Below are positions 16,081 through 24,991 of a DNA stretch of 64,000 nucleotides, one piece after another. Source of the stretch: an uncultured Bacteroidales bacterium (GTDB lineage Bacteria > Bacteroidota > Bacteroidia > Bacteroidales > Muribaculaceae); NCBI GenBank assembly GCA_900542185.1, contig UQMZ01000017.1, forward strand, positions 4,483 through 68,482. Direction: 5' to 3'. Position 1 is the first letter of the stretch, and every line of letters starts with the position of its first letter. A model generated the notes under the pieces. The model saw only the letters and a list, made by a program, of their open reading frames with translations, did not search any database and was not told the origin of the DNA. The translations under genes were made by a program, and so were the position numbers.

Positions 16081-17397
16081 ATGAGTAAGTTAATAGCAAT
16101 AGTAGGGCGGCCAAACGTGGGCAAATCGACCCTGTTCAACCGTTTGACGCAGACCCGCAAGGCCATCGTGGACGACACGGCGGGCACCACCCGCGACCGT
16201 CAGTACGGCAAGGTGGACTGGTGCGGCCAGGAGTTTTCCATCGTGGACACGGGCGGCTGGGTCGTGAACTCGGACGACGTGTTCGAGGAGGAGATCAACA
16301 AGCAGGTACACATCGCCATCGAGGAGGCGGACGTGATTCTGTTCGTGGTTGACTGCACCACGGGCGTCACCGACCTTGACGACAAGGTGGCTCAGATACT
16401 GCGCCGGTCCAAGAAACCGGTGATTGTGGTGGCCAACAAGGAGGACGTGGGACAGGCCCGCTACAACGTGGCTGAATTCTACAGCTTCGGCCTTGGCGAT
16501 CCCATCGAGGTGTCGTCGGCCAACGGCTCGGGCACAGGCGACCTGTTGGACGAGATTGTCAAGGACATGCCCGAAAAGGAGGACGAGGAGGAAACCGACG
16601 AGAATGTGGCCAAGTTCGCCATCGTGGGACGCCCCAACGCCGGCAAGTCGAGCCTGATAAACGCCTTCATCGGCGAGGAGCGGCACATCGTCACGGACAT
16701 AGCCGGAACCACCCGCGACTCGATATATCACAAGTACAATAAATTCGGCTTCGACTTCTACTTAGTGGATACCGCCGGCATCCGCAAGAAGCAGAAGGTG
16801 AACGAGGACATCGAGTATTACTCGGTGATCCGGTCCATCCGCGCCATCGAGGGTTCGGACGTGTGCATCCTGCTGATTGACGCCACGCGTGGCATCGAGG
16901 CCCAGGACGGCAACATCTTCGGCCTGATACAGCGCAACAAGAAGGGACTGGTGGTGTGCGTCAACAAGTGGGACCTGGTGGAAGACCGCAGCTTGGAGGC
17001 GCAGAAGCGGTACGAGGACGCCATCCGCGGCAAGTTCGCCCCCTTCACCGACTTCCCCATCCTGTTCACCTCGGCGCTGACCAAACAGCGCATCTACAAG
17101 GTGCTGGAGACCGCCGTGCAGGTTTACGAGAACCGCCGCCGCGTCATCCCGACCGCCAAGCTGAACGAATACCTACTGGAGGTAGTGGCCGAGACGCCCC
17201 CGCCCGCCAACAAGGGCAAATACGTGAAGATAAAGTACGTGACAATGCTGAAGGAAGCGATAATACCCACGTTCGTATTCTTCTGCAACCTGCCGCAATG
17301 GGTCAAGGAGCCCTATCGCCGCTTCCTGGAGAACCGCATCCGCGATCACTGGGACTTCCACGGCACCCCCATCTCCATCTTCATGCGCGAGAAATAA
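16081..17397 (+). CDS. der: Ribosome-associated GTPase Der (EngA)
   Basis: Der acts in 50S subunit assembly. The 438-residue protein has two tandem GTPase domains: the first with GRPNVGKST at residues 9-17 and DTGGW, the second with GRPNAGKSS near 182-190, DTAGIRKK and NKWDL. A KH-like domain follows (TPPPANKGKYVKIKYVTM and the RFLENRIRDHWDFHGTPI end). It is full length, downstream of era. Its TAA at 17395-17397 is directly abutted by the stop codon of the convergent DAHP synthase gene, with no intergenic base. Confidence 0.96.
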   Translation: MSKLIAIVGRPNVGKSTLFNRLTQTRKAIVDDTAGTTRDRQYGKVDWCGQEFSIVDTGGWVVNSDDVFEEEINKQVHIAIEEADVILFVVDCTTGVTDLDDKVAQILRRSKKPVIVVANKEDVGQARYNVAEFYSFGLGDPIEVSSANGSGTGDLLDEIVKDMPEKEDEEETDENVAKFAIVGRPNAGKSSLINAFIGEERHIVTDIAGTTRDSIYHKYNKFGFDFYLVDTAGIRKKQKVNEDIEYYSVIRSIRAIEGSDVCILLIDATRGIEAQDGNIFGLIQRNKKGLVVCVNKWDLVEDRSLEAQKRYEDAIRGKFAPFTDFPILFTSALTKQRIYKVLETAVQVYENRRRVIPTAKLNEYLLEVVAETPPPANKGKYVKIKYVTMLKEAIIPTFVFFCNLPQWVKEPYRRFLENRIRDHWDFHGTPISIFMREK

Positions 17398-18495
17398 CTA
17401 CGGATTCGGTGCGTTCAGGATTTCGATCTGCTGGCGCACCGATTCTTCGTGTATGGCCGAGAGGATGACGCGCATGAACTCGGGGTCGAGGCCCATCGTC
17501 TCGCCGGCCTGGATGCGCGTGTCCATGATGTCGCCGTAACGGGCCGGTTGCACAGCAAGCATCCGGTGCTCTTTCTTGTACCGCCCTATCTCGCGACTCA
17601 CCTCCATGCGGCGGTTCAACACGTCCAGTAGCTCGCTGTCGATCTTGTCTATCTGTCGGCGCAGCATGTCGAGGCTTTCGGTGGTACCGTTGGACTCGCG
17701 CACCACAAGGCCGTCCAGTATTCGCTTCAGCTCCGCCGGCGTTACCTGCTGGCGCGCGTCGCTCAACGCCACATCAGGGTTGCAGTGACTCTCGATGATG
17801 AGTCCGTCGAAGCCCATGTCGAGGGCCTTCTGCGACAGCGGGGCAATCAGCTCCCGCTTGCCGCCTATATGGCTCGGATCGCAGATGATGGGCAGCTGCG
17901 GGTAGCGACGGCGCAGCTCCAGAGGAATCTGCCATTGGGGCATGTTGCGGTACAGTTGCGCGCCGTATGCGGTGAAGCCGCGATGAATGGCGCCTAACCG
18001 CCGCACTCCGGCGTTATACATACGCTGTAGCGCGCCTATCCATAGCTCCAGATCGGGATTGACAGGATTCTTTACCAGCACCGGTCCCTGAAACTTGCGC
18101 TCGGCAAGCGCGTCGGCAATTTCCTGCACGGCGAAAGGATTGGCCGATGTGCGTGCGCCTACCCACAGAACATCGATACCGCCGTCAAGAGCGCATTCCA
18201 CATGATGACGTGTGGCTACCTCGGTGGCCGTCTGCATACCGGTCTCTTCCTTGACGCGGCGCATCCACGGAATGCCGGCCTCGCCTACGCCCTCGAAACC
18301 GCCCGGGCGTGTGCGCGGCTTCCACAATCCTGCGCGGAATATCCCGATGCCGTCGGCTGCAAGTTCCCGCGCCGTGGCAAGCATCTGCGCCTCGCTCTCG
18401 GCGCTGCACGGGCCGGCTATCACTAACGGACGCCTCCCTTCCAATGCTTTTCCGGTAAACAACGGCTCCAATTCTTTCATTTCGCTATCTGCCAT
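17398..18495 (-). CDS. Bifunctional DAHP synthase / chorismate mutase (type II fusion)
   Basis: Two shikimate-pathway activities in one 365-residue chain. Residues about 20-265 are a 3-deoxy-7-phosphoheptulonate synthase of the KDO8P-synthase-like class (IAGPCSAES, RAGLWKPRTRPGGFEG, CDPSHIGGKRELI, GLIIESHCNP). Residues about 275-360 are an AroQ-type chorismate mutase (DMLRRQIDKIDSELLDVLNRRMEVSREIGRYKKEH). The mutase domain commonly also acts as the feedback sensor for aromatic amino acids. This C-terminal fusion order is usual in Bacteroidota. It is transcribed toward der with abutting stop codons, and stands alone without other aro or trp genes nearby. Confidence 0.94.
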   Translation of the reverse strand: MADSEMKELEPLFTGKALEGRRPLVIAGPCSAESEAQMLATARELAADGIGIFRAGLWKPRTRPGGFEGVGEAGIPWMRRVKEETGMQTATEVATRHHVECALDGGIDVLWVGARTSANPFAVQEIADALAERKFQGPVLVKNPVNPDLELWIGALQRMYNAGVRRLGAIHRGFTAYGAQLYRNMPQWQIPLELRRRYPQLPIICDPSHIGGKRELIAPLSQKALDMGFDGLIIESHCNPDVALSDARQQVTPAELKRILDGLVVRESNGTTESLDMLRRQIDKIDSELLDVLNRRMEVSREIGRYKKEHRMLAVQPARYGDIMDTRIQAGETMGLDPEFMRVILSAIHEESVRQQIEILNAPNP

Positions 18496-18634
18496 ACCCC
18501 AAAATTACTGCTTTTCCCGATTTTTTCCAACAAAGTTCCTGTTTTTGCCACGTCACTGCAAGTTTATTGCAGTCGTTTATAAAAAATTAAGAATAAAAAA
18601 GTGCTGAAAATTAGCATTGAGCCGCATTTTATTG

Positions 18635-18642
18635 TAACTTTG
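18635..18642 (+). promoter_or_regulatory. -7 element of the recA promoter
   Basis: TAACTTTG matches the -7 consensus 38 bp before the recA ATG. The expected -33 position holds only TTAG, so the promoter is weak in that element. No LexA-type operator was recognised by eye. Confidence 0.5.
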
Positions 18643-18680
18643 TGAATGCAAAAATTAGATAACTAAATAATACAAAATAT

Positions 18681-19892
18681 ATGGCAGTAAAGAAGAAAAC
18701 CTCCAAGGAAGCGGCCGGCGGTCCGTTGAACGACCGCGCGCAGAAGCTGAAGGCTTTGGGCGTGACCATGGAGCATCTTGAGAAGGATTTCGGCTCGGGC
18801 GCGGTGATGTGCCTGGGCGACGACAAGATACAGAATGTGGAGGCCATCTCCACGGGTTCACTGGGCCTTGACTATGCCCTTGGCGTAGGCGGGGTGCCCC
18901 GCGGCCGAATCACCGAGATATACGGTCCGGAATCGTCGGGTAAGACCACGCTGGCCATCCACGTGATAGCTGAGGCCCAGAAGGCCGGCGGCATCTGCGC
19001 CATCATCGACGCCGAGCACGCCTTCGACCGCTTCTATGCCGAGCAGCTCGGCGTGGACGTGAACAGTCTGTGGATAGCGCAGCCCGACAACGGCGAACAG
19101 GCCCTGGACATCGCCGAGCAGCTGATCAACTCCGGCGCCATCGACGTATTGGTGGTAGACTCCGTTGCCGCGCTGACGCCCAAGGCCGAGATCGAGGGCG
19201 AGATGGGCGACAAGAACGTGGGTCTGCACGCCCGCCTCATGTCGCAGGCCATGCGCAAGCTGACCGGAGTAATCTCCAAGACACGCACCTGCTGCATCTT
19301 CATCAACCAGATACGCGAGAAGATTGGCGTGACGTTCGGTAACCCCGAGGTGACCACAGGCGGTAACGCGCTGAAGTTCTACAGCTCGGTGCGCATCGAG
19401 ATCCGCCCCAGCAGCGTCATCAAGAAGGACGACACCCCCATAGGCCGTCTGGCCAAGGTAAAGGTGGTGAAGAACAAGGTGGCGCCTCCATTCATGAAGG
19501 CCGAGTTCGACATCATGTTCGGCGAGGGCATCAGCCGCTCGGGCGAGATTGTGGACCTTGGCGTGGAATACGGCGTGCTCAAGAAATCGGGTGCCTGGTT
19601 CAGCTATAACGGCACCAAGCTCGGACAGGGCCGCGACGCGGTGAAGAACGTGATAGCCGAGAATCCCGAACTGGCCGAGGAGCTGTCGAAGCTCATCATA
19701 GCCAAGATGAACGAGGCGCGCGACTCGAAACGCAAGCCGGGCAATCCCTTCCTGCCCAACCCCGACGCCAAGCTCGTTGAGGAAGACATGGAGCGCGAGG
19801 ACGAATCGCTGCTTGACCGCGAGGCAGCCGATTCCGACGCGCCGGAAGACCTGTTCGGCGACGACTTCGACGACATCGACATCGGGAAGTAA
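18681..19892 (+). CDS. recA: Recombinase RecA
   Basis: RecA forms filaments on single-stranded DNA for homologous pairing and SOS signalling. The 403-residue protein has Walker A GPESSGKTT at residues 82-90, Walker B region VLVVDSVAAL, the FINQIREKIGV..GNPEVTTGGNALKFYSS core and loop L1/L2 residues. It ends with a long acidic tail (about 45 residues, many Asp/Glu) that modulates DNA binding. About 20 residues of basic N-terminal extension precede the conserved core, which is common in this group. It is transcribed alone: palindromic repeats and a terminator follow. Confidence 0.97.
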   Translation: MAVKKKTSKEAAGGPLNDRAQKLKALGVTMEHLEKDFGSGAVMCLGDDKIQNVEAISTGSLGLDYALGVGGVPRGRITEIYGPESSGKTTLAIHVIAEAQKAGGICAIIDAEHAFDRFYAEQLGVDVNSLWIAQPDNGEQALDIAEQLINSGAIDVLVVDSVAALTPKAEIEGEMGDKNVGLHARLMSQAMRKLTGVISKTRTCCIFINQIREKIGVTFGNPEVTTGGNALKFYSSVRIEIRPSSVIKKDDTPIGRLAKVKVVKNKVAPPFMKAEFDIMFGEGISRSGEIVDLGVEYGVLKKSGAWFSYNGTKLGQGRDAVKNVIAENPELAEELSKLIIAKMNEARDSKRKPGNPFLPNPDAKLVEEDMEREDESLLDREAADSDAPEDLFGDDFDDIDIGK

Positions 19893-20010
19893 TAGTTTAA
19901 AAAGTTGAAAGAGTTGAAAAAGTTAAGAGGAATGTGAAGACTACACTATTCTCTTAACTTTTTTAACTTTCTAAACTTTCTAAACTTTTTAACTTTCTAC
20001 ACTTTCTTAA
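19893..20010. repeat. AT-rich palindromic element after recA, with AACTTTCTA tandem tail
   Basis: AAAAAGTTAAGAG at 19917-19929 pairs exactly with CTCTTAACTTTTT at 19951-19963. Beyond it, about five copies of a 9-10 bp unit resembling AACTTTCTA run to 20010. The arm at 19939-19958, read on the minus strand, agrees at 18 of 20 bases with the arm of the element at 793-886, so the two are members of one repeat family. Confidence 0.6.
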
Positions 20011-20012
20011 CT

Positions 20013-20049
20013 AAAACGCGCTTCCGTCAATATGGCGGAAACGCGTTTT
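20013..20049 (+). terminator. Terminator hairpin after recA
   Basis: AAAACGCG with TTCCG at 20013-20026 pairs with CGGAA and CGCGTTTT at 20036-20049, with a 9-nt loop and one internal mismatch pair. Its final bases also form the -33 element of the next promoter. Confidence 0.7.
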
Positions 20050-20078
20050 GCACATTTAAGAAAAAAAGATTAATTTTG
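20047..20078 (+). promoter_or_regulatory. Promoter of the membrane protein gene at 20144
   Basis: TTTG at 20047-20050, 20 bp, TAATTTTG at 20071-20078: full consensus. It overlaps the end of the recA terminator. Confidence 0.7.
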
Positions 20079-20143
20079 TAACTGAGAAGCAACGACTTGC
20101 GGCGCGGAGGGTGTCCTTAGCGCTCCAATCGTGATATAAAAGC

Positions 20144-20797
20144 ATGAAGATTAAGCAGATATATAACCCCAAGAAGGTATACGACGGATGGTTTGAGAGT
20201 TACTTCATCAAGCCGTGGATACGTCACTACGCCGACTTTGTGCACGGAGAGAGTGCGGGCGACTGCCTGCGTTCGCTTCTGGCGTGGCTGGTGATGACGC
20301 TTGGTCTGGCCGGTCTGCTTATGGGACTTGTGGGCCTGATGGGTCCGGAGGTAGGCTTCGCGTGCCTGAAATGGATAGGCATCGCCTGGCTCGCGGCCTC
20401 GGCGATTCCCTTCATCGCGTTGCTGGCGCGCACGTTCAACGGTGCCGAGGCGCAGCCCCGACATCCCAAGTTCTTAGGCATCGACTCGCTGACCGTGCTC
20501 AGCGCGCTGCTGTTCTTCATATTCGGCGTGCTGCTGATGTACACCACCCTTCATTCCGAAACACTTCATGCCCCCGCCGGCACCCCCGAGGATGAAGGGA
20601 CGGTGCCGACCGACACAGTCTACGAGGAGGCCCTGTTCACATACCAGAACCCGGTGATAGACACGGCCGCGACCGTGACGGACACGATGACCGACCTGTC
20701 CGACCCCGACCTTGTGACGCCCGACGAGAGTTTTGATCCCACCATCGAACCCGACCCGTCGAACCCGGCCCCGCAGGATACGGTCAATTACTTCTGA
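20144..20797 (+). CDS. Unrecognised small membrane protein
   Basis: A 217-residue protein without a family I can name. A basic, aromatic N-terminus (MKIKQIYNPKKVYDGWFESYFIK) is followed by three hydrophobic segments at about 43-66, 74-95 and 114-133, which should span the inner membrane. The last 80 residues are hydrophilic, acidic and rich in Asp, Thr and Pro (many DT pairs), likely unstructured. It is expressed from its own promoter and lies 37 bp before lysS, so it may be co-transcribed with the lysS-gpsA-pgi group. Confidence 0.6.
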   Translation: MKIKQIYNPKKVYDGWFESYFIKPWIRHYADFVHGESAGDCLRSLLAWLVMTLGLAGLLMGLVGLMGPEVGFACLKWIGIAWLAASAIPFIALLARTFNGAEAQPRHPKFLGIDSLTVLSALLFFIFGVLLMYTTLHSETLHAPAGTPEDEGTVPTDTVYEEALFTYQNPVIDTAATVTDTMTDLSDPDLVTPDESFDPTIEPDPSNPAPQDTVNYF

Positions 20798-20834
20798 CAA
20801 CGAATATAAACGAAAACAAAGGAGATAAGATATA

Positions 20835-22388
20835 ATGGCAAACCATGAACTGAGCGAGCAAGAGATAGTTCGCCGCAACAGTCTGAAAGCACTGCGCGAC
20901 ATGGGCGTCGAGCCCTATCCCGCCGCGGAATTCCCGGTGACGGGCCACAGTGCTGAAATCAAAGAGAACTTCAATGACGACGCGGAGGCGCGTCAGGTCA
21001 GCATAGCGGGCCGCGTGATGTCGCGCCGCATCATGGGCAAGGCTTCGTTCATGGAGCTGCAGGATTCCGAAGGCCGCATCCAGGTGTATGTGAGCCGCGA
21101 CGACCTCTGTCCCGGCGAGGACAAGGAATTGTACAACACGGTGTTCAAGAAACTGCTGGACATAGGCGACTTCGTGGGCATCACCGGCGAGGTGTTCCGC
21201 ACCAAGACGGGCGAGATTTCGGTACACGCCCGCTCGCTGACGCTGCTCAGCAAGAGCCTGCGCCCGCTGCCCATCGTCAAGATGAAGGACGGCGTGGCAT
21301 ACGACGCCTTCACCGATCCGGAGCTGCGCTACCGCCAGCGCTACGTGGACCTGGTGGTGAACCCCGGCGTGCGCGACATTTTCATCAAGCGCACCAGGAT
21401 GTTCAACTCGATGCGCCAGTACTTCAACGAACACGGATTCTTAGAGGTGGAGACTCCCGTGCTTCAGGCCATCCCTGGCGGTGCGGCGGCACGTCCGTTC
21501 ATCACGCACCACAACGCGCTGGACATCCCCTTGTACCTGCGCATCGCCAACGAGCTGTATCTGAAGCGCCTTATCGTGGGCGGCTTCGAAGGTGTGTACG
21601 AGTTCAGCCGCAACTTCCGCAACGAGGGGATGGACCGCACCCATAACCCCGAGTTCACCTGCATGGAGATATACGTGTCGTACAAGGACTATAAGTGGAT
21701 GATGAACTTCACGGAGAAGATGCTGGAGAAGATAGCGCTGGACGTGAACGGCACCACCAAGGTACAGTTCGGCGACCATGAGATAGACTTCAAGCCCCCG
21801 TATCCCCGCGTCACCATGCGCGACGCCATTCTGGAGCACACGGGCTTCGACATCGACGGCAAGAGCGAGGACGAGCTTCGCGACTTCGCCCGCAACAACG
21901 GCATCGAGGTGGACAACACCATGGGCAAGGGCAAACTCATAGACGAGATTTTCGGCGAGAAGTGCGAGGGCAAGTATATCCAGCCCACATTCATCATCGA
22001 CTATCCGGTGGAGATGTCGCCCCTGACGAAGCGTCACCGCGAGAATCCGGAGCTGACCGAGCGTTTCGAGCTGATGGTGAACGGCAAGGAGCTGGCCAAC
22101 GCCTACTCCGAGCTTAACGACCCGATCGACCAGTACGAGCGCTTCGTGGAGCAGATGAAACTGGCCGACAAGGGCGACGACGAGGCCATGGTGATAGACG
22201 CCGACTTCATCCGCGCGCTGGAATACGGCATGCCTCCCACATCGGGAATGGGCATCGGCATGGACCGTCTGGCCATGCTGATCACCGGCCAGTCCACCAT
22301 TCAGGAGGTGCTTCTGTTCCCGCAGATGCGCCCCGAAAAGAAACAGCAGAGCACTGACGCCCCGCAGGAGGAAAACCCCAAAGCATAA
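20835..22388 (+). CDS. lysS: Lysine-tRNA ligase (class II)
   Basis: Charges tRNA-Lys. The 517-residue protein has an N-terminal OB-fold anticodon-binding domain at about 55-165 and the class II core. Motif 2 is FRNEGMDRTHNPEFTCMEIY near 258-277, and motif 3 is GMGIGMDRLAMLITG near 473-487. A 70-residue insertion with helical DGKSEDELRDFARNNGIEVDN sits between them, as in other Bacteroidota LysS. Length is normal. gpsA follows after 6 bp, so the genes are an operon. Confidence 0.96.
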   Translation: MANHELSEQEIVRRNSLKALRDMGVEPYPAAEFPVTGHSAEIKENFNDDAEARQVSIAGRVMSRRIMGKASFMELQDSEGRIQVYVSRDDLCPGEDKELYNTVFKKLLDIGDFVGITGEVFRTKTGEISVHARSLTLLSKSLRPLPIVKMKDGVAYDAFTDPELRYRQRYVDLVVNPGVRDIFIKRTRMFNSMRQYFNEHGFLEVETPVLQAIPGGAAARPFITHHNALDIPLYLRIANELYLKRLIVGGFEGVYEFSRNFRNEGMDRTHNPEFTCMEIYVSYKDYKWMMNFTEKMLEKIALDVNGTTKVQFGDHEIDFKPPYPRVTMRDAILEHTGFDIDGKSEDELRDFARNNGIEVDNTMGKGKLIDEIFGEKCEGKYIQPTFIIDYPVEMSPLTKRHRENPELTERFELMVNGKELANAYSELNDPIDQYERFVEQMKLADKGDDEAMVIDADFIRALEYGMPPTSGMGIGMDRLAMLITGQSTIQEVLLFPQMRPEKKQQSTDAPQEENPKA

Positions 22389-22394
22389 ACGGCG

Positions 22395-23396
22395 ATGGAC
22401 TCGATGGGCAAAGTAGCGGTTATAGGCAGCGGCAGCTGGGCCACGGCATTGGCCAAGCTGTTGCTGAACAACTGCAGTCGCATCGGATGGTATTTCCATC
22501 GTCAGGATCGCATCGACGAGTTCATTCGCAACGGCCGTAACCCTATGTACCTTACCGACGTGGAGTTCGACACGCACCGCATCGACTTCACTTCGGACAT
22601 CAACGAGGCGTGCGGCAACGCCGACACGCTGCTGATAGTGGTGCCGTCGCCCTATCTGCTCCAGACCCTGGACGGCATCACGGTGGACATCAGCGAGAAG
22701 AACGTGGTTTCGGCCGTGAAGGGCATTGTGGGCGACACGGACATGATTGTCACGGACTTCATGCGCGAGCGCTTCGGCTGCCGCGAGGACCGCACCTTGG
22801 TGATAGGCGGCCCGTGCCACGCCGAGGAGGTGGCCTTGGGACGCCTGTCGTACCTGACCATCGGATGCCATGACGAGACGCGCTGCCGCGACTTCGCCGG
22901 CCTGCTGGCGGGAAAGAAGATGCGCACCATCCTCAGCCAGGACGTGAACGGCATCGAATATGCCGCCGTGCTCAAGAACGTGTACGCCATCGCCGCCGGC
23001 ATAATCAGCGGCATGAAGACCGGCGACAATTTCCTGGCCATGACAGTGTGCAACGCCATCCGCGAGATGGAACGTTTCGTGGACTCGGTGTCTCCCGTGC
23101 CGGGCCGCGACATCTGCCGCTCGGCCTACCTGGGCGACCTGCTCGTAACCGCCTATTCCAAGTTCAGCCGCAACCACTTCTTCGGCTCCATGATAGGCCG
23201 GGGCTACAGCGTCAAAGCCGCGATGATGGAAATGGAGATGGTGGCCGAGGGTTACTACGGCACACGCTGCATACACCGGATCAACCAGAACGGCCCGAAG
23301 GTGGACATGCCCATCCTCAACGCCGTGTACCGCATATTGTACGAGAATGAAAAGCCCGCGCAGGCCATCAAGCCGGCGGCCGCCTCGTTCACGTAA
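22395..23396 (+). CDS. gpsA: Glycerol-3-phosphate dehydrogenase [NAD(P)+]
   Basis: Reduces dihydroxyacetone phosphate to sn-glycerol-3-phosphate for phospholipid synthesis. The 333-residue protein starts with the Rossmann motif VAVIGSGSWATALAK. It continues with the conserved KGI, GGPCHAEEVALG, and the substrate-site block AAVLKNVYAIAAGI in the alpha-helical C-terminal domain. The N-terminus could begin at either the first ATG (22395) or the second (22404); the first is taken. It sits between lysS and pgi, a grouping common in Bacteroidales. Confidence 0.95.
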   Translation: MDSMGKVAVIGSGSWATALAKLLLNNCSRIGWYFHRQDRIDEFIRNGRNPMYLTDVEFDTHRIDFTSDINEACGNADTLLIVVPSPYLLQTLDGITVDISEKNVVSAVKGIVGDTDMIVTDFMRERFGCREDRTLVIGGPCHAEEVALGRLSYLTIGCHDETRCRDFAGLLAGKKMRTILSQDVNGIEYAAVLKNVYAIAAGIISGMKTGDNFLAMTVCNAIREMERFVDSVSPVPGRDICRSAYLGDLLVTAYSKFSRNHFFGSMIGRGYSVKAAMMEMEMVAEGYYGTRCIHRINQNGPKVDMPILNAVYRILYENEKPAQAIKPAAASFT

Positions 23397-23503
23397 GTTA
23401 ATAATCGGTAAAAACACGCCCTGACGCGGATTGAGACCGTGCCGTGGGTGTTATTACTGATACACATTGACATTGAAATTACTATTGTATAAAAAACATA
23501 ATT

Positions 23504-24811
23504 ATGAGAAGCATTGAATTGAACATCGACGATGCGAAATACTTCGCCGAAAAGGAATATGAGGCACTGGGTGCCGAGGCAACGGCAGCACTGACTACAC
23601 TGGAAGAGGGCACAGGCGCCGGCAACGATTTCCTGGGCTGGCAGAAGCTTCCGAGCGAAATGCCCGCCGAACTGGTGGAGCGCATCGAAAAGACGGCTGC
23701 ACGTCTGCGTCAGAACTGCGACTACGTGGTATGCGTAGGTATCGGCGGCTCCTACCTTGGCGCCAAGGCCGTGAACTCCGCGCTGGCCGACAACTTCGAG
23801 TTCTATTATGCACCGAATCCCGGCGAGCCCAAGGTGCTGTATGCCGGTCAGAACATCAGCGAGGACTACACCGCACAGCTTGAGAAGCTGCTGACAGGCA
23901 AGCGCTTCGGCATCATCGTGATTTCCAAGTCCGGTACAACTACCGAGCCGGCCATCGCCTTCCGTATCCTGAAGGAGAAGCTGGAGAAAGAGCAGGGCAA
24001 GGATAAGGCCAAGGACCTGATCGTGGCCATCACCGACGAGAAGAAAGGCGCGCTGCGCACCATGGCCACCAACGAGGGCTTCGAGACATACGTGATTCCC
24101 GACAACGTGGGCGGACGTTTCTCGGTGCTGACTCCCGTAGGCCTGCTGCCCATCGCCGTAGCCGGCCACGACATCAAGCTGCTGCTGAAGGGCGCCGCCG
24201 ACATGGAGAACACCACCCTGCACGCATCCCCCTCCAACCCCGCGCTGACATACGCACGCCTGCGCAACGCATTGTACCGCAGCGGCAAGAAGATAGAGCT
24301 GCTGGTCAACTTCGACCCGCGCCTCCACTTCTTCTCGGAGTGGTGGAAGCAGCTGTACGGCGAGAGCGAGGGTAAGGACGGCAAGGGCATCTTCCCCGCA
24401 AGCGTAGACTTCACCACCGACCTGCACTCCATGGGACAGTGGATACAGCAGGGCGAGCGCAGCATCTTCGAGACCGTGATCTCCGTGGCCAAGCCCAGCG
24501 TGGAGCGTCGCATCCCCGAGGACAAGGATAATCTGGACGGCATCAACTACCTGGCCGGCAAGCGCATCGACGAGGTGAACAAGATGGCCGAACTGGGCAC
24601 CAAGATGGCCCATGTGGACGGAGGCGTGCCCAACATCCGCATCGAGATCGAGCAGGTGGACGAGTACAGCCTCGGACAGCTGATCTACTTCTTCGAGAAG
24701 GCCTGCGGCATCAGCGGCTATATGCTGGGTGTCAATCCCTTCAACCAGCCCGGCGTGGAGTTCTACAAGTCCAACATGTTCAAGCTGCTGAAGAAACCCG
24801 GCTACTGCTAA
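23504..24811 (+). CDS. pgi: Glucose-6-phosphate isomerase
   Basis: Interconverts glucose-6-phosphate and fructose-6-phosphate. The 435-residue protein belongs to the shorter bacterial PGI group. It has CVGIGGSYLGAKAV near residue 77, the phosphate-binding SKSGTTTEPA near 145, and FSEWWKQLYGESEGKDGKGIFP near 275. The catalytic-region end is NPFNQPGVEFYKSNMFKLLKKPG. It follows gpsA with a 107-bp gap in which no clear promoter is visible, and a hairpin pair follows the stop. Confidence 0.96.
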   Translation: MRSIELNIDDAKYFAEKEYEALGAEATAALTTLEEGTGAGNDFLGWQKLPSEMPAELVERIEKTAARLRQNCDYVVCVGIGGSYLGAKAVNSALADNFEFYYAPNPGEPKVLYAGQNISEDYTAQLEKLLTGKRFGIIVISKSGTTTEPAIAFRILKEKLEKEQGKDKAKDLIVAITDEKKGALRTMATNEGFETYVIPDNVGGRFSVLTPVGLLPIAVAGHDIKLLLKGAADMENTTLHASPSNPALTYARLRNALYRSGKKIELLVNFDPRLHFFSEWWKQLYGESEGKDGKGIFPASVDFTTDLHSMGQWIQQGERSIFETVISVAKPSVERRIPEDKDNLDGINYLAGKRIDEVNKMAELGTKMAHVDGGVPNIRIEIEQVDEYSLGQLIYFFEKACGISGYMLGVNPFNQPGVEFYKSNMFKLLKKPGYC

Positions 24812-24894
24812 GACGCGCGGGAGGCGACGGCGGAGCTGAAGCTCCGAGCCGAAACCAACCCACACGACACAAAGCAAAAGCAACACAAAAGAAA

Positions 24895-24928
24895 GCCTCG
24901 GAGCTGCATGCTCCGGGGCATTTTTTTT
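24895..24928. terminator. Terminator between pgi and the convergent lipoprotein gene
   Basis: GCCTCGGAGC at 24895-24904 pairs with GCTCCGGGGC at 24910-24919 (one G-T pair) and is followed by eight T residues. A similar shorter hairpin CGGAGCT..AGCTCCG lies upstream at about 24830-24846. Confidence 0.8.
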
Positions 24929-24933
24929 ATTTC

Positions 24934-24977
24934 GGGATCAATCAGGATTAATCGGGATCAATCAGGATTAATCGGGA
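24934..24977. repeat. 20-bp tandem repeat, two copies plus
   Basis: GGGATCAATCAGGATTAATC occurs at 24934-24953 and again without change at 24954-24973, followed by GGGA. Variants of the same unit lie after the PurF-like gene at 2371-2440. Confidence 0.65.
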
Positions 24978-24991
24978 CGCAACCTGCGCGA

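Noticed and set aside
21441..23417. 658-codon open frame on the minus strand across lysS and gpsA
   Set aside because: It is antisense to two clear enzymes, His/Val/Ala-rich without domain motifs, and is a by-product of GC-rich codon use. The same applies to the long minus-strand frames at 5634-6734, 7356-8369, 23255-24886, 44938-46137 and 47746-48807.
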